DNA of 64,000 nt from JAFMJV01 sp034436555. Its GTDB lineage: Bacteria; Chloroflexota; Limnocylindria; Limnocylindrales; CSP1-4. Under the pieces are notes generated by a model, which ran no database searches, was not told the DNA's origin, and was given only the letters and a program-made list of their open reading frames with translations. Position 1 is the first letter of the stretch, and each line of letters starts with the position of its first letter. Shown here piece by piece: positions 1-8,336 of the stretch. Made by a program: the position numbers and the translations under genes. Where the stretch lies: NCBI GenBank assembly GCA_034436555.1, contig DAOTUU010000054.1:62001-126000 (forward strand), given 5' to 3'.

Positions 1-768
1 GGACGGCGCGCCCGCGCCCTCGAGGCGCTCGCGCTGGACCCGCAGCGCCATCACCGCGCCCGCGCCCCGGATGCCCGTGGCCAGGTCACCGGTCACGGTC
101 ATCCGCCGGTCGGCCGGGAGTGCCCGCGCCCACTGCTCGAAGCCGCGCAGGAACACGGGCGGGCCGGTCAGCCACAGGTCCACGCCCGCGGCGGTCAGCG
201 ACCACACGTTCGAGCGCGCCACGCGCGAATGGAGCACGTCGCCCACGATGCACAGCTTGAGACCGGGGATGCGGTCGGCGCCCAGCGTCTCGCGCAGGGT
301 GAACAGGTCGAGCAGCGCCTGTGTCGGATGCGCGTGCCAGCCGTCGCCCGCATTGACCACATGCCCACCGAAGTGCTCGGAGGCCAGCTGCGCGGCGCCG
401 CTCCGCGCGTGGCGCACCACCAGCAGGGCGGCGCCCAGCGCCTCCAGCGTGCGCACCGTGTCGATGAGCGACTCACCCTTGCTCAGCGAGGATGACGCGG
501 CATCCAGCGAGACCGCCTCACCACCCAGCGCCCGCGTGGCGACCTCGAAGCTGACGCGCGTGCGGGTGCTGGGCTCCGCGAACAGGGTGGCGACGGTGCG
601 ACCCGACAGCGGTCCCGCGGCGTCACCCGAGGCGCGAGCGACGGCGAGCGATGCCGTCCGGTCCATCACCGACTCCAGCTCCGGCCGCGACAGGACGTCC
701 ACGTCCAGGAGGTGCCGATGGTGCCACGCGAACGGGACCGCCGGGGTCACGGCCTCGGGCGGGCTCAC
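1..768 (-). CDS. pyrB: Aspartate carbamoyltransferase catalytic chain (3' end beyond window)
   Basis: Catalyses carbamoyl phosphate plus L-aspartate to N-carbamoyl-L-aspartate, the committed step of pyrimidine synthesis, in the cytoplasm. The 256 codons present contain the carbamoyl-phosphate loop FAEPSTRTRVSFE (about residues 63-75), the SSLSKGES loop whose lysine reaches into the neighbouring active site, and VMALRVQRER near the cut edge. The rest of the C-terminal domain lies outside the window. The GTG start overlaps the pyrR stop in a GTGA, so the two genes are one translationally coupled operon and pyrB should share the pyrR leader control. The family call is very secure from the motifs. 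Confidence 0.95.
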   Translation of the reverse strand, partial: MSPPEAVTPAVPFAWHHRHLLDVDVLSRPELESVMDRTASLAVARASGDAAGPLSGRTVATLFAEPSTRTRVSFEVATRALGGEAVSLDAASSSLSKGESLIDTVRTLEALGAALLVVRHARSGAAQLASEHFGGHVVNAGDGWHAHPTQALLDLFTLRETLGADRIPGLKLCIVGDVLHSRVARSNVWSLTAAGVDLWLTGPPVFLRGFEQWARALPADRRMTVTGDLATGIRGAGAVMALRVQRERLEGAGAPS

Positions 769-1343
769 GCCGTCCCGCCGCCGGTGACCGCCGCCCCCAC
801 CGGCGCCTCGCGCCGCTCGATGACCACCTCGTCGGGGCCTCCGTCGATCTCCTGGAGGCGGACATGGACCACCTCGTCCCGAGCGGTCGGCACGTTCTTG
901 CCCACGTGATCCGCGCGGATGGGCAGCTCCCGGTGGCCCCGGTCCACGAGCACCGCGAGCCGCACCGCGGCCGGCCGACCGTGGTCCACGAGCGCGTCCA
1001 GGGCGGCCCGGACGGTGCGGCCCGTGTAGAGCACGTCGTCCACCAGCACGATGGTGGCCTCCGCCGGGTCGAACGGGAGATCCTGGCCCTTCAGCTGGGG
1101 CCCTCGATCGACCCGCGACAGGTCGTCCCGGTAGAAGGTGATGTCCAGGCTGCCCACCGGCAGGCGGACGCCGGTGCTTGCCGCGATCGCGTCGGCGATC
1201 CGCACCGCGAGCGGCAGGCCGCGGCGCTGGATTCCGACGAGCGCGAGATGCTCCGTCCCGCCGTGCTTCTCCACGACCTCGTGGCCGATGCGGACGAGCG
1301 CGCGGCGGATCTCGTCGGCGGCCAGGATCTGTCGGGAGCTCAC
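765..1343 (-). CDS. pyrR: Bifunctional pyrimidine operon regulator / uracil phosphoribosyltransferase
   Basis: PyrR binds pyr mRNA when UMP is high and represses pyrimidine genes; many members also make UMP from uracil and PRPP. The PRPP-binding signature VLVDDVLYTGRT lies mid-protein, and IQRRG plus DITFYRDDL are family-typical. I chose the GTG at 1343 (reads VSSRQILAADEI) because it starts where the family normally starts and lies about 10 bases after AGGAG; the in-frame GTG at 1352 lies almost on top of the Shine-Dalgarno sequence. It is first gene of the pyrR-pyrB operon. A -10 element (TAGACT, 1408-1403) gives a leader of about 45-50 nt with a PyrR-type hairpin. The C-terminus has a short Ala/Gly-rich tail. 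Confidence 0.95.
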   Translation of the reverse strand: MSSRQILAADEIRRALVRIGHEVVEKHGGTEHLALVGIQRRGLPLAVRIADAIAASTGVRLPVGSLDITFYRDDLSRVDRGPQLKGQDLPFDPAEATIVLVDDVLYTGRTVRAALDALVDHGRPAAVRLAVLVDRGHRELPIRADHVGKNVPTARDEVVHVRLQEIDGGPDEVVIERREAPVGAAVTGGGTA

Positions 1344-1352
1344 GTCGCGCAC

Positions 1353-1384
1353 TCTCCTCCTCGCCGGTCTCTCGGGGCCGGTCC
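1353..1384 (-). promoter_or_regulatory. Probable PyrR-binding RNA hairpin overlapping the pyrR ribosome binding site
   Basis: On the minus strand the leader reads CCGG, a loop CCCCGAGAGA, CCGG, then CGAGGAGGAG. The loop resembles the conserved purine-rich PyrR binding loop (CC-N-GNGAGGC in known sites), and the 3' side runs straight into the Shine-Dalgarno sequence. No terminator or U-tract follows, so control of translation initiation rather than attenuation is inferred. The match was judged by eye. Confidence 0.55.
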
Positions 1385-1402
1385 GTGGTGGGAACGTCCG
1401 TC

Positions 1403-1408
1403 AGTCTA
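1403..1408 (-). promoter_or_regulatory. -10 element for pyrR-pyrB
   Basis: TAGACT on the minus strand, placing the transcript start near 1396. No convincing -35 element was seen. Confidence 0.4.
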
Positions 1409-1458
1409 GCGCCGCGGGCGACGTCCGGTCCCTCGGACGCCATCCGGTCACTCGGGCG

Positions 1459-3306
1459 TCAGAACGCGGGGATGCCGTCGCGGAGATGGATGTCCCGGAT
1501 GCGCAGGCTGCCCTCGCCGGGCACGCCCCACACCCGGACCCGCAGCTCGCCCTCGGCGCCCTCCTCGGCCGGCGCGACCCATGCGATCCGCTCGTCGCCG
1601 AGGGTGAACGAGCGACGCGCCAGCGTGGGTCCGAGCAGCACCGCCCCCCGGTCGACCTGGTGCGTCGCGGGATCGACCCGCAGGACGGTGAGGCGGCCCC
1701 ACGATGCTCCGTGAGCATCTGCGACCCAGTAGCCGAACGTCGTGTCCGTGTCCGCCCAGCGCACCTGCCAGTCCAGCGCGGCCGGACCGTCGCCCGTGGA
1801 TGCCTCGATGACCTCGAGCCAGGGAGAGGCGTCCCGATCGCGTGTCGGGTGGTCGCCGGCCCGTCCGCCGCCTTCTGGATCGCCGCCCGCCCGTCCGCTG
1901 CCGGCCCGTCCGCCGCCGGTGGCTGCTGCCTGCCCGTCCCGGGTCCGGTTCGACACGGCCCGTGGCCGCACACCCTGGGAGGCGGTCCGGCCCGGCCTCC
2001 GGAGGGCGAGCGGTCGCGGCCCGTCCGCGTCGCGTGCCGCCCGGGCATCGACGAGCGTCCAGTCGATGAGCGCCAGGCCACCCGTGCGCGGTCGGACCTC
2101 GGCCAGTCCGCCGGTGAGGGTGCCGCGCCAGGCGACCGCGAACCGACCCGACGGGTCGACCGACGGCAGCCACGCGCCGCGGATCGGGGCCACCGTCTCG
2201 GTCGCTCGGTCCGGATCCAGGAGCACCGTGTCCGCCCGCTCGCGACCCTCGCCGCGCGCCATCCGGCTGAGCACGATGCGCGCGCCCGACCAGGAGGCGA
2301 ACCAGGATCGGTGGTCGGCGGTCAGGCGACGCGCTCGCGCATCGCCGGGTCGCCACAGGTAGACGTCTGGACCGCGGGCGTGGTCGATGGGCATCGCCGA
2401 GAATGCGAGCATCACGCCGTCCGGCGACCATGCGGGCGGTGCCCCCACGACCTCCACGCCCTCGATGATGACGCTGACGCGCGCCGGGTCGGATGGACCC
2501 ACCGCGGGCGGCAGGGTCACGACCGACACGCTGTCCGCGCCGACCGTGTCCTCCGCGAGCAGCGCCATCCGGCCACGCTCGTCATCGAGCGCCACGCCAC
2601 GGGGGACGAGGTCCGTCCCGATGCTCACCACCGCGGCCGCCAGGGGTCGGGTGGCGGTGCAGTCCATGACCGCGTCCGGACAGACCTCCGAGACCGCGGT
2701 GCGGTAGACGGTGAGCCCGTCGGAGCCCTGGTCCACGAGCGCGAGCTGCGCCATGGCCACCGCAAGCGGCGTGGGTCGCGGCTGGGCCGCCGGCGCACCG
2801 AGCCTGCCGTCATCGAGCGGTCGGACCGCGGCCGTCCCCGCGTCGTCATCGCCCAGCAGCGCGGGCGGTGCGCCGGGTGCCAGCAGCAGCCGTGCACCGC
2901 TGACCAGGATCGCGACCGCCGCGGCGCCCGCCACGACGGGGGGGATCCAGCTCCTGCCGACGCGGCCGAGTCCGTCCGGCATCCGCAGCGGCCCGAGCCG
3001 CGCGTCACCCATCTCGCGATCGAGCGCCGCGCTGACGCGAGCCCCGAGATCGCGCGGCACGACCGTCGGGCGCATCGCGCGCAGGTCCCGACGTGCCTCC
3101 TCGTGCGCTCGTGCGACGCTCCGGCAGCGCGCGCAGCCGAGCAGGTGATCAGCCAGCCACAGGGCCTCATCGGCGTCGGGCGGTGCGTCCATGCGCTGCG
3201 CCAGCAGCCGCCGCGCCCACGCGTGGCTGCCGCGGCGGTCGACCGCGCGGAGCGTGAGACGGCGGCGCCGTCGTTCTCGCCAGGGCTGGCTCGGGCGCGC
3301 GGTCAT
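1459..3306 (-). CDS. Membrane anti-sigma factor with zinc-finger N-terminus and beta-propeller-like C-terminus
   Basis: Predicted 615-residue anti-sigma factor for the sigma gene directly upstream. The N-terminal cytoplasmic part has the zf-HC2 pattern H-x3-C-x2-C (HLLGCARCR, about residues 53-61). One transmembrane helix follows (about 117-140), and the remainder would be extracytoplasmic with WSPDG-type repeats typical of PD40/TolB-like propellers. The ATG lies 57 bp after the sigma stop. A Gly/Ala/Arg-rich stretch interrupts the sensor domain and corresponds to degenerate repeats near 1851-1960. Inference: the propeller senses an envelope signal and releases the sigma factor. The partner assignment rests on adjacency and is strong; the signal is unknown. 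Confidence 0.85.
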   Translation of the reverse strand: MTARPSQPWRERRRRRLTLRAVDRRGSHAWARRLLAQRMDAPPDADEALWLADHLLGCARCRSVARAHEEARRDLRAMRPTVVPRDLGARVSAALDREMGDARLGPLRMPDGLGRVGRSWIPPVVAGAAAVAILVSGARLLLAPGAPPALLGDDDAGTAAVRPLDDGRLGAPAAQPRPTPLAVAMAQLALVDQGSDGLTVYRTAVSEVCPDAVMDCTATRPLAAAVVSIGTDLVPRGVALDDERGRMALLAEDTVGADSVSVVTLPPAVGPSDPARVSVIIEGVEVVGAPPAWSPDGVMLAFSAMPIDHARGPDVYLWRPGDARARRLTADHRSWFASWSGARIVLSRMARGEGRERADTVLLDPDRATETVAPIRGAWLPSVDPSGRFAVAWRGTLTGGLAEVRPRTGGLALIDWTLVDARAARDADGPRPLALRRPGRTASQGVRPRAVSNRTRDGQAAATGGGRAGSGRAGGDPEGGGRAGDHPTRDRDASPWLEVIEASTGDGPAALDWQVRWADTDTTFGYWVADAHGASWGRLTVLRVDPATHQVDRGAVLLGPTLARRSFTLGDERIAWVAPAEEGAEGELRVRVWGVPGEGSLRIRDIHLRDGIPAF

Positions 3307-3386
3307 CGCGCGCCTCCGCCGGGCGTCATCGGGCGCGCGGTCATCGCGCGCCTCCGCCGGGGGTCATCGAGCGCCTCCGCCGGGGG
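3291..3386. repeat. 38-bp tandem duplication at the sigma/anti-sigma junction
   Basis: A 38-bp unit at 3291-3328 is repeated at 3329-3366 with one difference, and a shortened third copy continues to about 3386. The unit contains the anti-sigma start codon and the sigma stop, so the duplication separates the two genes and adds out-of-frame ATGs before the anti-sigma start. Confidence 0.8.
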
Positions 3387-3972
3387 TGCGTGGTCGACGA
3401 CCCGGCAGGTGGAGCCGATCGCCGGGATGGCGCGCGCGCGCCCCCGCGGTCGCGGATCGAGCTCGCTCCACGGCGATCGCCTGGCGGAGTGACTCGCGGG
3501 CGCGCGCCAGGAGCGCCCGCGCCGCGTCGTGGGATGTGCCCAGGGCGGCCGCCAGCTCCACGCCGTCGAGCTCCTGGAGCTCCGAGAGGAGCAGCGCCAT
3601 GCGCTGCCGCTCGGGGATCGCGGCGAGCGCCCGCTCCAGTTCCCCGGTCAGCCGGCCGCGCAGCACGGTCTCCTCGGCGGATGGACCGGCGCCGCGCTCA
3701 TCGCCGGTCCAGGGCACGAACCGGATGAGGCGACGTCGGCGCAGCTCGTCGAGCGCCGTGCGTCCCGCGATGCGATACAGCCAGGCGCGGGCCATGGACA
3801 GGTCCTGGAGCGTGTCGAACGCGCGGAACGCCTTCATGAAGGTCTCCTGCGCCAGGTCCGCGGCGAGATCGTCATCGCCGACCATGCGCGCCAGGTATCC
3901 GTGGATCTCCGCGATGTGCGCGGCATACAGCTCCTCGACGCAGGCGCGGGCCGCCGCCCGGTCACGGGTCAT
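3364..3972 (-). CDS. RNA polymerase ECF-type sigma factor (sigma-70 family)
   Basis: 202-residue extracytoplasmic-function sigma factor that directs RNA polymerase to a stress or envelope regulon. Region 2 is visible as DDDLAADLAQETFMKAFRAF (about residues 32-51) with the following AWLYRIAGRTALDELRRRR, and region 4 as IPERQRMALLLSELQ then an HTH ending LLARARESLRQAI. The ATG at 3972 gives the usual family length; a longer reading frame upstream is out-of-context sequence. The anti-sigma gene follows. The C-terminal 30 residues are Arg/Pro/Gly-rich and partly encoded by the tandem duplication at the gene junction, so this tail is probably not functional. Confidence 0.92.
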   Translation of the reverse strand: MTRDRAAARACVEELYAAHIAEIHGYLARMVGDDDLAADLAQETFMKAFRAFDTLQDLSMARAWLYRIAGRTALDELRRRRLIRFVPWTGDERGAGPSAEETVLRGRLTGELERALAAIPERQRMALLLSELQELDGVELAAALGTSHDAARALLARARESLRQAIAVERARSATAGARARHPGDRLHLPGRRPRTPGGGAR

Positions 3973-4058
3973 CGGCGCGCACCGGCGGGAATGAGACGGG
4001 CGGCCCGCGTCGACTGTGACGCTGGTCCCGGCGACGACACGGCGCGGGGTGCCACGGC

Positions 4059-5108
4059 TCAGTCCACCGTGCGCGGGAAGCTGTCCCACGTCCGTCCCCG
4101 CGGGATGTCGGACGCGGGCTCGCGGTCGCCCGTCGCCCGGCGCGCGGCGGCCAGGAGCTCGTCGACGGCCTCCTCCGGGCTCACGGGATTCACCGGCAGG
4201 CCGGTGCCCAGCTCCAGGCCCGCGATCTCGCGCAGCCGCGGATGGATCTCCCAGTGCCAGTGGTAGGTCTCGTCCACCCGCTCGTGGAGCGGCGCGGTGT
4301 GGAGCACCAGGTTGTACGGCGGCCAATCCAGGACCGAGAGCAGGCGCAGGACCTTGCGCAGCGTCGCCGCGGCACCGGTCACCTGCTCGTCCGTGGCGCG
4401 CCCGAAGTCCGCGTCGTGGTGGCGCGGCACGACCCACAGCTCGAACGGCGATCGGGATGCGTACGGCGCGAAGCACACGCCCGCGGCGTCCTCGAACACG
4501 AGGCGCTCGCGCGAGGCCGACTCCTCCCGCACCAGCCGGCACCAGGGGCAGACCCCGTGCCCGATGACGTACCGCGCGGCACCTCCCAGCTCCTCGCCGA
4601 TGCGGTGGGGGATCTGCGGCAGGTCGTACGTGTCGATGCACAGGTGGTCCGTCCGGGCTCCGGCCTGGACGCCCCAGTTCTGGACGACCTGGAAGTACTC
4701 CGTGCCGCCCTGTCGCCGGGCCGCCCGGATCTGGTCCCGCGCCGCCGCGAGCAGGTCGACCACGATCCCCTCGGCCTCCTGTGCCAGCGGGTCGTGGTGA
4801 CCGCGCGGCGCCCCGATGGTGCCCCAGGACCCCCGTTCGCCGAGCAGCCCGAGCCCGGGGTCCCGCTCGCGGCGACCCTCGCGGGCATCCTTCTCGGACC
4901 CCGCGACGAGGAACGCCTGCGGCTTGAGGATCCGCGTGAACACGCCGTCTCCCAGCGCCACCTCGCAGTTCTGGCACTCGTCCCCGGACGCTCCCACGCG
5001 GCCCGCGCGAAGCGCGAATCGCGAGCGATCGAACGCGCGGTCCACCACCACGGCGACCCACCACCCGGTGATGTCGTCACGACGGAGCTCGAACAGGCCG
5101 CCGGGCAT
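4059..5108 (-). CDS. GalT-like nucleotidyltransferase (HIT superfamily)
   Basis: 349-residue member of the galactose-1-phosphate uridylyltransferase branch of the HIT superfamily. These enzymes move a nucleotide between a sugar phosphate and a nucleotide carrier through a nucleotidyl-histidine. Visible marks are CQNCE near residue 50, CPWC in the middle and the active-site region YHWHWEIHPRL near residue 290. Canonical GalT has an HPH nucleophile motif, whereas here the strand reads HWHWEIH, closer to GalT-like ADP-glucose or unknown-substrate phosphorylases. The ATG at 5108 was chosen because upstream sequence is repeat-derived. It lies 26 bp after lipB on the same strand. The substrate cannot be read from sequence. 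Confidence 0.75.
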   Translation of the reverse strand: MPGGLFELRRDDITGWWVAVVVDRAFDRSRFALRAGRVGASGDECQNCEVALGDGVFTRILKPQAFLVAGSEKDAREGRRERDPGLGLLGERGSWGTIGAPRGHHDPLAQEAEGIVVDLLAAARDQIRAARRQGGTEYFQVVQNWGVQAGARTDHLCIDTYDLPQIPHRIGEELGGAARYVIGHGVCPWCRLVREESASRERLVFEDAAGVCFAPYASRSPFELWVVPRHHDADFGRATDEQVTGAAATLRKVLRLLSVLDWPPYNLVLHTAPLHERVDETYHWHWEIHPRLREIAGLELGTGLPVNPVSPEEAVDELLAAARRATGDREPASDIPRGRTWDSFPRTVD

Positions 5109-5134
5109 GGGGCGCGCGCTCCTCGTTCGCCGGT

Positions 5135-5926
5135 TCAGGACGCGCTGGACGCGGCGGGCGCGCTGGACGCGGCGGACGCGCTGGACGCGGAGGGCGAGTT
5201 GGACGGGGCGGACGCGCCGGACGCGGACCTTGCCGCCCGGACGCTGTCCGTGACCGCCGTGTCGAGGCGGCGCCGCACCGCGGCGGCGAATCGATCGCCC
5301 GCCTCCCTCACGCTCGACGTGGAGGGATGCGCCAGATCCCCGGTCCAGCCCAGCTCCCGGGCGATCGAGGTGACCGTCAGGCCCGTCAGGCCGCACGGGT
5401 CGATGAGCGAGAAGCCCGCAAGATCGGTCGTGATGTTGAGCGCGATGCCGTGATAGGTGGTGCCGCGCTCCACGCGCAGACCCAGCGAGCCCAGCTTGCG
5501 GGGCATGGCCGCCAGTGGCTCCACCCAGCATCCGGGATATCCGTCGCGGCGGCCCGCAGCCACGCCGTAGCTCGCCGCGGTGTCCGCCATCGCCCCCTCC
5601 AGGGCGCGCACGAAGGGTCGCAGCAGGAGGGCGCTGTCCGCCAGGCGCACGATGGGATACGCGACCAGCTGGCCCGGTCCGTGATAGGTGACCTCGCCGC
5701 CGCGCTCCACCTGGAGCACGTCGATGCCCCGCTCCGCCAGCAGGTCCGGCGGCGCCAGGATGTGTCCCGGATCGGCGTTCCGACCGAGCGTCAGGACGGC
5801 GTCATGCTCCAGCAGCAGCAGCACGTCCGGGATGTCGCCCGCCGCGCGCGCCGCGACCAGCTCGTGCTGGCGATCCCATGCCGCCCGGTAGCTGATGCGC
5901 CCCAGCCATTCGGTCCGTAGCTCCAT
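5135..5926 (-). CDS. lipB: Octanoyl-[ACP]:protein N-octanoyltransferase
   Basis: LipB transfers octanoate from acyl carrier protein to lipoyl domains, the first step of endogenous lipoate assembly. Diagnostic RGGEVTYHGPGQLVAYPI spans about residues 75-92; the catalytic pair is Lys144 (PRKLGSLG) and Cys178 (IDPCGL). I start at the ATG at 5926 (MELRTEW) because a -10 element TATCGT (5942-5937) overlaps the more upstream GTG, which therefore would not be on the mRNA. About 30 C-terminal residues are an Ala/Ser/Pro low-complexity tail encoded by degenerate 9/18-bp repeats (5139-5226), absent from normal LipB. No lipA is visible in this window. Confidence 0.95.
   Translation of the reverse strand: MELRTEWLGRISYRAAWDRQHELVAARAAGDIPDVLLLLEHDAVLTLGRNADPGHILAPPDLLAERGIDVLQVERGGEVTYHGPGQLVAYPIVRLADSALLLRPFVRALEGAMADTAASYGVAAGRRDGYPGCWVEPLAAMPRKLGSLGLRVERGTTYHGIALNITTDLAGFSLIDPCGLTGLTVTSIARELGWTGDLAHPSTSSVREAGDRFAAAVRRRLDTAVTDSVRAARSASGASAPSNSPSASSASAASSAPAASSAS
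5139..5226. repeat. Degenerate 9/18-bp tandem repeats encoding the LipB tail
   Basis: Repeated GCGCTGGACGCGGCGGAC-like units run through the last codons of lipB and stop just before its stop codon. They encode the Ala/Ser-rich C-terminal extension. Confidence 0.8.
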
Positions 5927-5936
5927 CGGACCGTCC

Positions 5937-5942
5937 ACGATA
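5937..5942 (-). promoter_or_regulatory. -10 element for lipB
   Basis: TATCGT on the minus strand, 10 bases before the ATG at 5926, so the transcript would have almost no leader. Confidence 0.45.
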
Positions 5943-5984
5943 GCATCCGGCCGCCCGGCAGCGATGGCCGGGACCGACCGGCCG

Positions 5985-6914
5985 TCAGCCGGGGATGATC
6001 TGGCGGAGCGCGAACAGCACGTTCGCGGGTCGCTCCGCGAGCCTGCGCATGTACCACGGGTACCAGAACTCGCCGTAGGCGATCAGCGAGCAGGTGGGGA
6101 ATCCCTCACCGCGGAGCAGCCGCAGCTGGTCCTCCCGGATGCCGTACAGCATGTGGACCTCGATCGCCGACCGGGCGATCGCCGCGGCATCGGTCATCAG
6201 CGCAAGCTGGCGCACCAGGTCGGCATCGTGCGTGCCCAGGGCCAGTCGGACCTCGCCGCGGCCGGCTGCCTGCGCGAGCGTGAGCGCCAGGCCCAGGTAG
6301 TTCGCGTCCACGTCCCCGGAGTCCCGGAAGGCGAGCGTGGCGGGCTCGTCATACGCGCCCTTGACGAGGCGGATGGCCGGGCGCTGCGGGATGAGGCGCG
6401 CCACGTCCGCTGCGGTGCGTCGCAGGTAGGCCTGGAGGCACAGGCCGGTGCGCGCCTCCTCCGCGTGGAGCCGCTCGTAGAACTCGATCGTCTGCTCCGC
6501 GTAGTCCGAGCCCTCCATGTCGACCCACAGCCAGGTCCCGGAGGCGGCCGCATGGCGCGCCAGCGCGAGGCTGTGGCGATAGGCGGCCTCCGGGTCGATG
6601 TCCAGGCCGAGCTGGGTGAGCTTGACCGAGACCTCCGGCGGTCGAGCGCGCCTGGCCGACGCCTCGATGACCTGGTGGTAGTGCGCGGCGACCTCGTCGG
6701 CCTCCTCGATGCGCGACAGGTTCTCGCCCAGGCGGGTGAACAGCACGCCGACATCCTGGGCCAGCAACGTGTCCGCGGCGCCCAGCGCATCCTCGAACCG
6801 CTCGCCGGGCATGAATCTGCCCACGGCACGCCGCGCGAAGGGGAGTCCTGGCACGTGCTCGCGCAGCCAGTCGTTGCGGGCCATCCACAGGAGTGCGGTG
6901 CGCATCGGTCGCAT
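5985..6914 (-). CDS. Proline dehydrogenase (monofunctional)
   Basis: FAD-dependent oxidation of L-proline to 1-pyrroline-5-carboxylate, the first step of proline catabolism, with electrons passing to quinone at the membrane face. The 309-residue TIM-barrel has the family's LVKGAYDEPATLAF region (about residues 183-196), VEVHMLYG-type strand (VHMLYGI) and the conserved C-terminal YPWYMRRLAERPANV helix that contacts substrate. Size fits the short PutB/PRODH type rather than bifunctional PutA; no P5C dehydrogenase gene lies nearby. It is 58 bp from lipB with no obvious shared function. A start at the second Met (residue 4) is possible. Confidence 0.93.
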   Translation of the reverse strand: MRPMRTALLWMARNDWLREHVPGLPFARRAVGRFMPGERFEDALGAADTLLAQDVGVLFTRLGENLSRIEEADEVAAHYHQVIEASARRARPPEVSVKLTQLGLDIDPEAAYRHSLALARHAAASGTWLWVDMEGSDYAEQTIEFYERLHAEEARTGLCLQAYLRRTAADVARLIPQRPAIRLVKGAYDEPATLAFRDSGDVDANYLGLALTLAQAAGRGEVRLALGTHDADLVRQLALMTDAAAIARSAIEVHMLYGIREDQLRLLRGEGFPTCSLIAYGEFWYPWYMRRLAERPANVLFALRQIIPG

Positions 6915-7019
6915 GTGCGGATGGTGCCACCCGCGCGCGGGGCGCGTGGGCGGCGGTACGCGCGCCGGGCACGGGATCCGCGCCCGACCCTCGGGCTGAG
7001 GGCGAGGCCGGACCGCGAG

Positions 7020-8177
7020 TCAGGTGGCGGCCTGGGTCGGGCCGCGCACCCAGCCGCGGATCGGCAGCCGCGCCCCGACCGCGGACACGGCGATGGACAG
7101 CGCGACCGCCGCCAGCAGCGCCGAGTGGAGCTGCGCATCGATGAGGTCCGCGGCGTACAGGATCGATGCGAGCACGAACGAGAACTCCCCGATCTGGCTC
7201 AGGCCCACCGCGATCTGACCGGGCCGGGTGGCGCCGGCCGTGCGGGCGATGAGGAAGGCGGGCAGCGTCTTGCCCAACAGCAGCAACACCCCGATGATGA
7301 TCAGCCAGCCGATGCCGCCGGCCAGTGCGTTCGGATCCATGAGCGTGCCCACGATCACGAAGAACAGCACCGCGAACACGTCCCGGAACGGCAGCAGCCG
7401 TCGTCGGACCTCCGCCGAGTCGGGCGTGTCGGAGATCACCAGGCCGGCCACGAACGCCGCCAGTGCGAGCGGGATCCCGAACGCCACCGCCCCGACCCCC
7501 GCTCCCACGAGGCCAGCGGCGATGGACACGATCAGGAACAGGTCCGGGTAGGGTCGCAGCATGTGTAGGATGCGCGGCAGGATCCGCGCGGCCACGAGCG
7601 CGACGACGGCGAACAGGACGAGACCCAGGAGGGCCTCGCCCGCCGGTCGCGATCCCACCCCCGCGATCGCCATCAGGATGCCCGCCAGCAGGACGCCGCT
7701 GAGATCCTGGAGCAGGCTCCAGCCGAGGAGCGTGGTCTCGGTCGCCTTGTCGGTGGTCCGCCGGGCGCTGCGCGTGATGTTCACGATGACCACCGACGAG
7801 GACATCGCGATGGACAGGCCGAGCACCGCGGCGACGGTCGGCTCGAGACCCAGGGCCGCGAACGCGACCGCGCCGATGGCCGTGGACACGACGATCTGGA
7901 TGGGCGACGCGAACAGCAGTGCCCGGTGCTCCCGGCGCAGACGCCCGACGTCGAGCTCGATGCCCACCTCGAACAGCAGCAGCACCACGCCGACATCGGC
8001 GAGCAGCTGGATCTCCTCGCGACCGGCCACATAGCCGGGCGTGAACGGCGAGATGATCACGCCGATCGCGAGGTAGCCGATGACGGCCGGGAGGGTGAGG
8101 CGGCGCGCCAGCCAGCCCGCCGCGGCGGCAGCGAGCAGCACGGCACCGATCTCGAGGATCGGGAGGGAGGTCTCCAC
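7020..8177 (-). CDS. CPA2-family cation:proton antiporter
   Basis: Integral membrane protein of 385 residues with about 11-13 hydrophobic helices, of the KefB/GerN-like CPA2 type that exchanges Na+ or K+ for H+. The ion-path segment appears as LLLFEVGIELD (about residues 66-76) and the unwound-helix region as SSSVVIVNITRS. There is no C-terminal TrkA-N/RCK domain, unlike full-length KefB/KefC, so it is a transporter-only form. A -10 element TAGGCT (8189-8184) six bases before the GTG start predicts a leaderless mRNA. Ion specificity cannot be read from sequence. Confidence 0.88.
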   Translation of the reverse strand: METSLPILEIGAVLLAAAAAGWLARRLTLPAVIGYLAIGVIISPFTPGYVAGREEIQLLADVGVVLLLFEVGIELDVGRLRREHRALLFASPIQIVVSTAIGAVAFAALGLEPTVAAVLGLSIAMSSSVVIVNITRSARRTTDKATETTLLGWSLLQDLSGVLLAGILMAIAGVGSRPAGEALLGLVLFAVVALVAARILPRILHMLRPYPDLFLIVSIAAGLVGAGVGAVAFGIPLALAAFVAGLVISDTPDSAEVRRRLLPFRDVFAVLFFVIVGTLMDPNALAGGIGWLIIIGVLLLLGKTLPAFLIARTAGATRPGQIAVGLSQIGEFSFVLASILYAADLIDAQLHSALLAAVALSIAVSAVGARLPIRGWVRGPTQAAT

Positions 8178-8183
8178 GCCGGT

Positions 8184-8189
8184 AGCCTA
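8184..8189 (-). promoter_or_regulatory. -10 element for the CPA2 antiporter (leaderless layout)
   Basis: TAGGCT on the minus strand, 6 bases before the GTG start at 8177. Confidence 0.45.
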
Positions 8190-8336
8190 CCGGGCCCGGG
8201 CCGAGGCGGCAGGCCCGCTGGGACCAGGCGGCGGCGGACGGGAGAGCGGTGCGCGCGCCGGGCGGACGGGAGAGCGGCGCGCGGCGGCGGAGCGGTGCGA
8301 GGCGCCGGGGGAGGAGGTCCGGCGCCTCGGCGGCCG

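Noticed and set aside
1138..3492. Long plus-strand open frame (784 codons) opposite the anti-sigma gene
   Set aside because: Arg/Pro/Gly-rich, no domain, and opposite a gene with clear anti-sigma motifs. At this GC content antisense frames stay open by chance.
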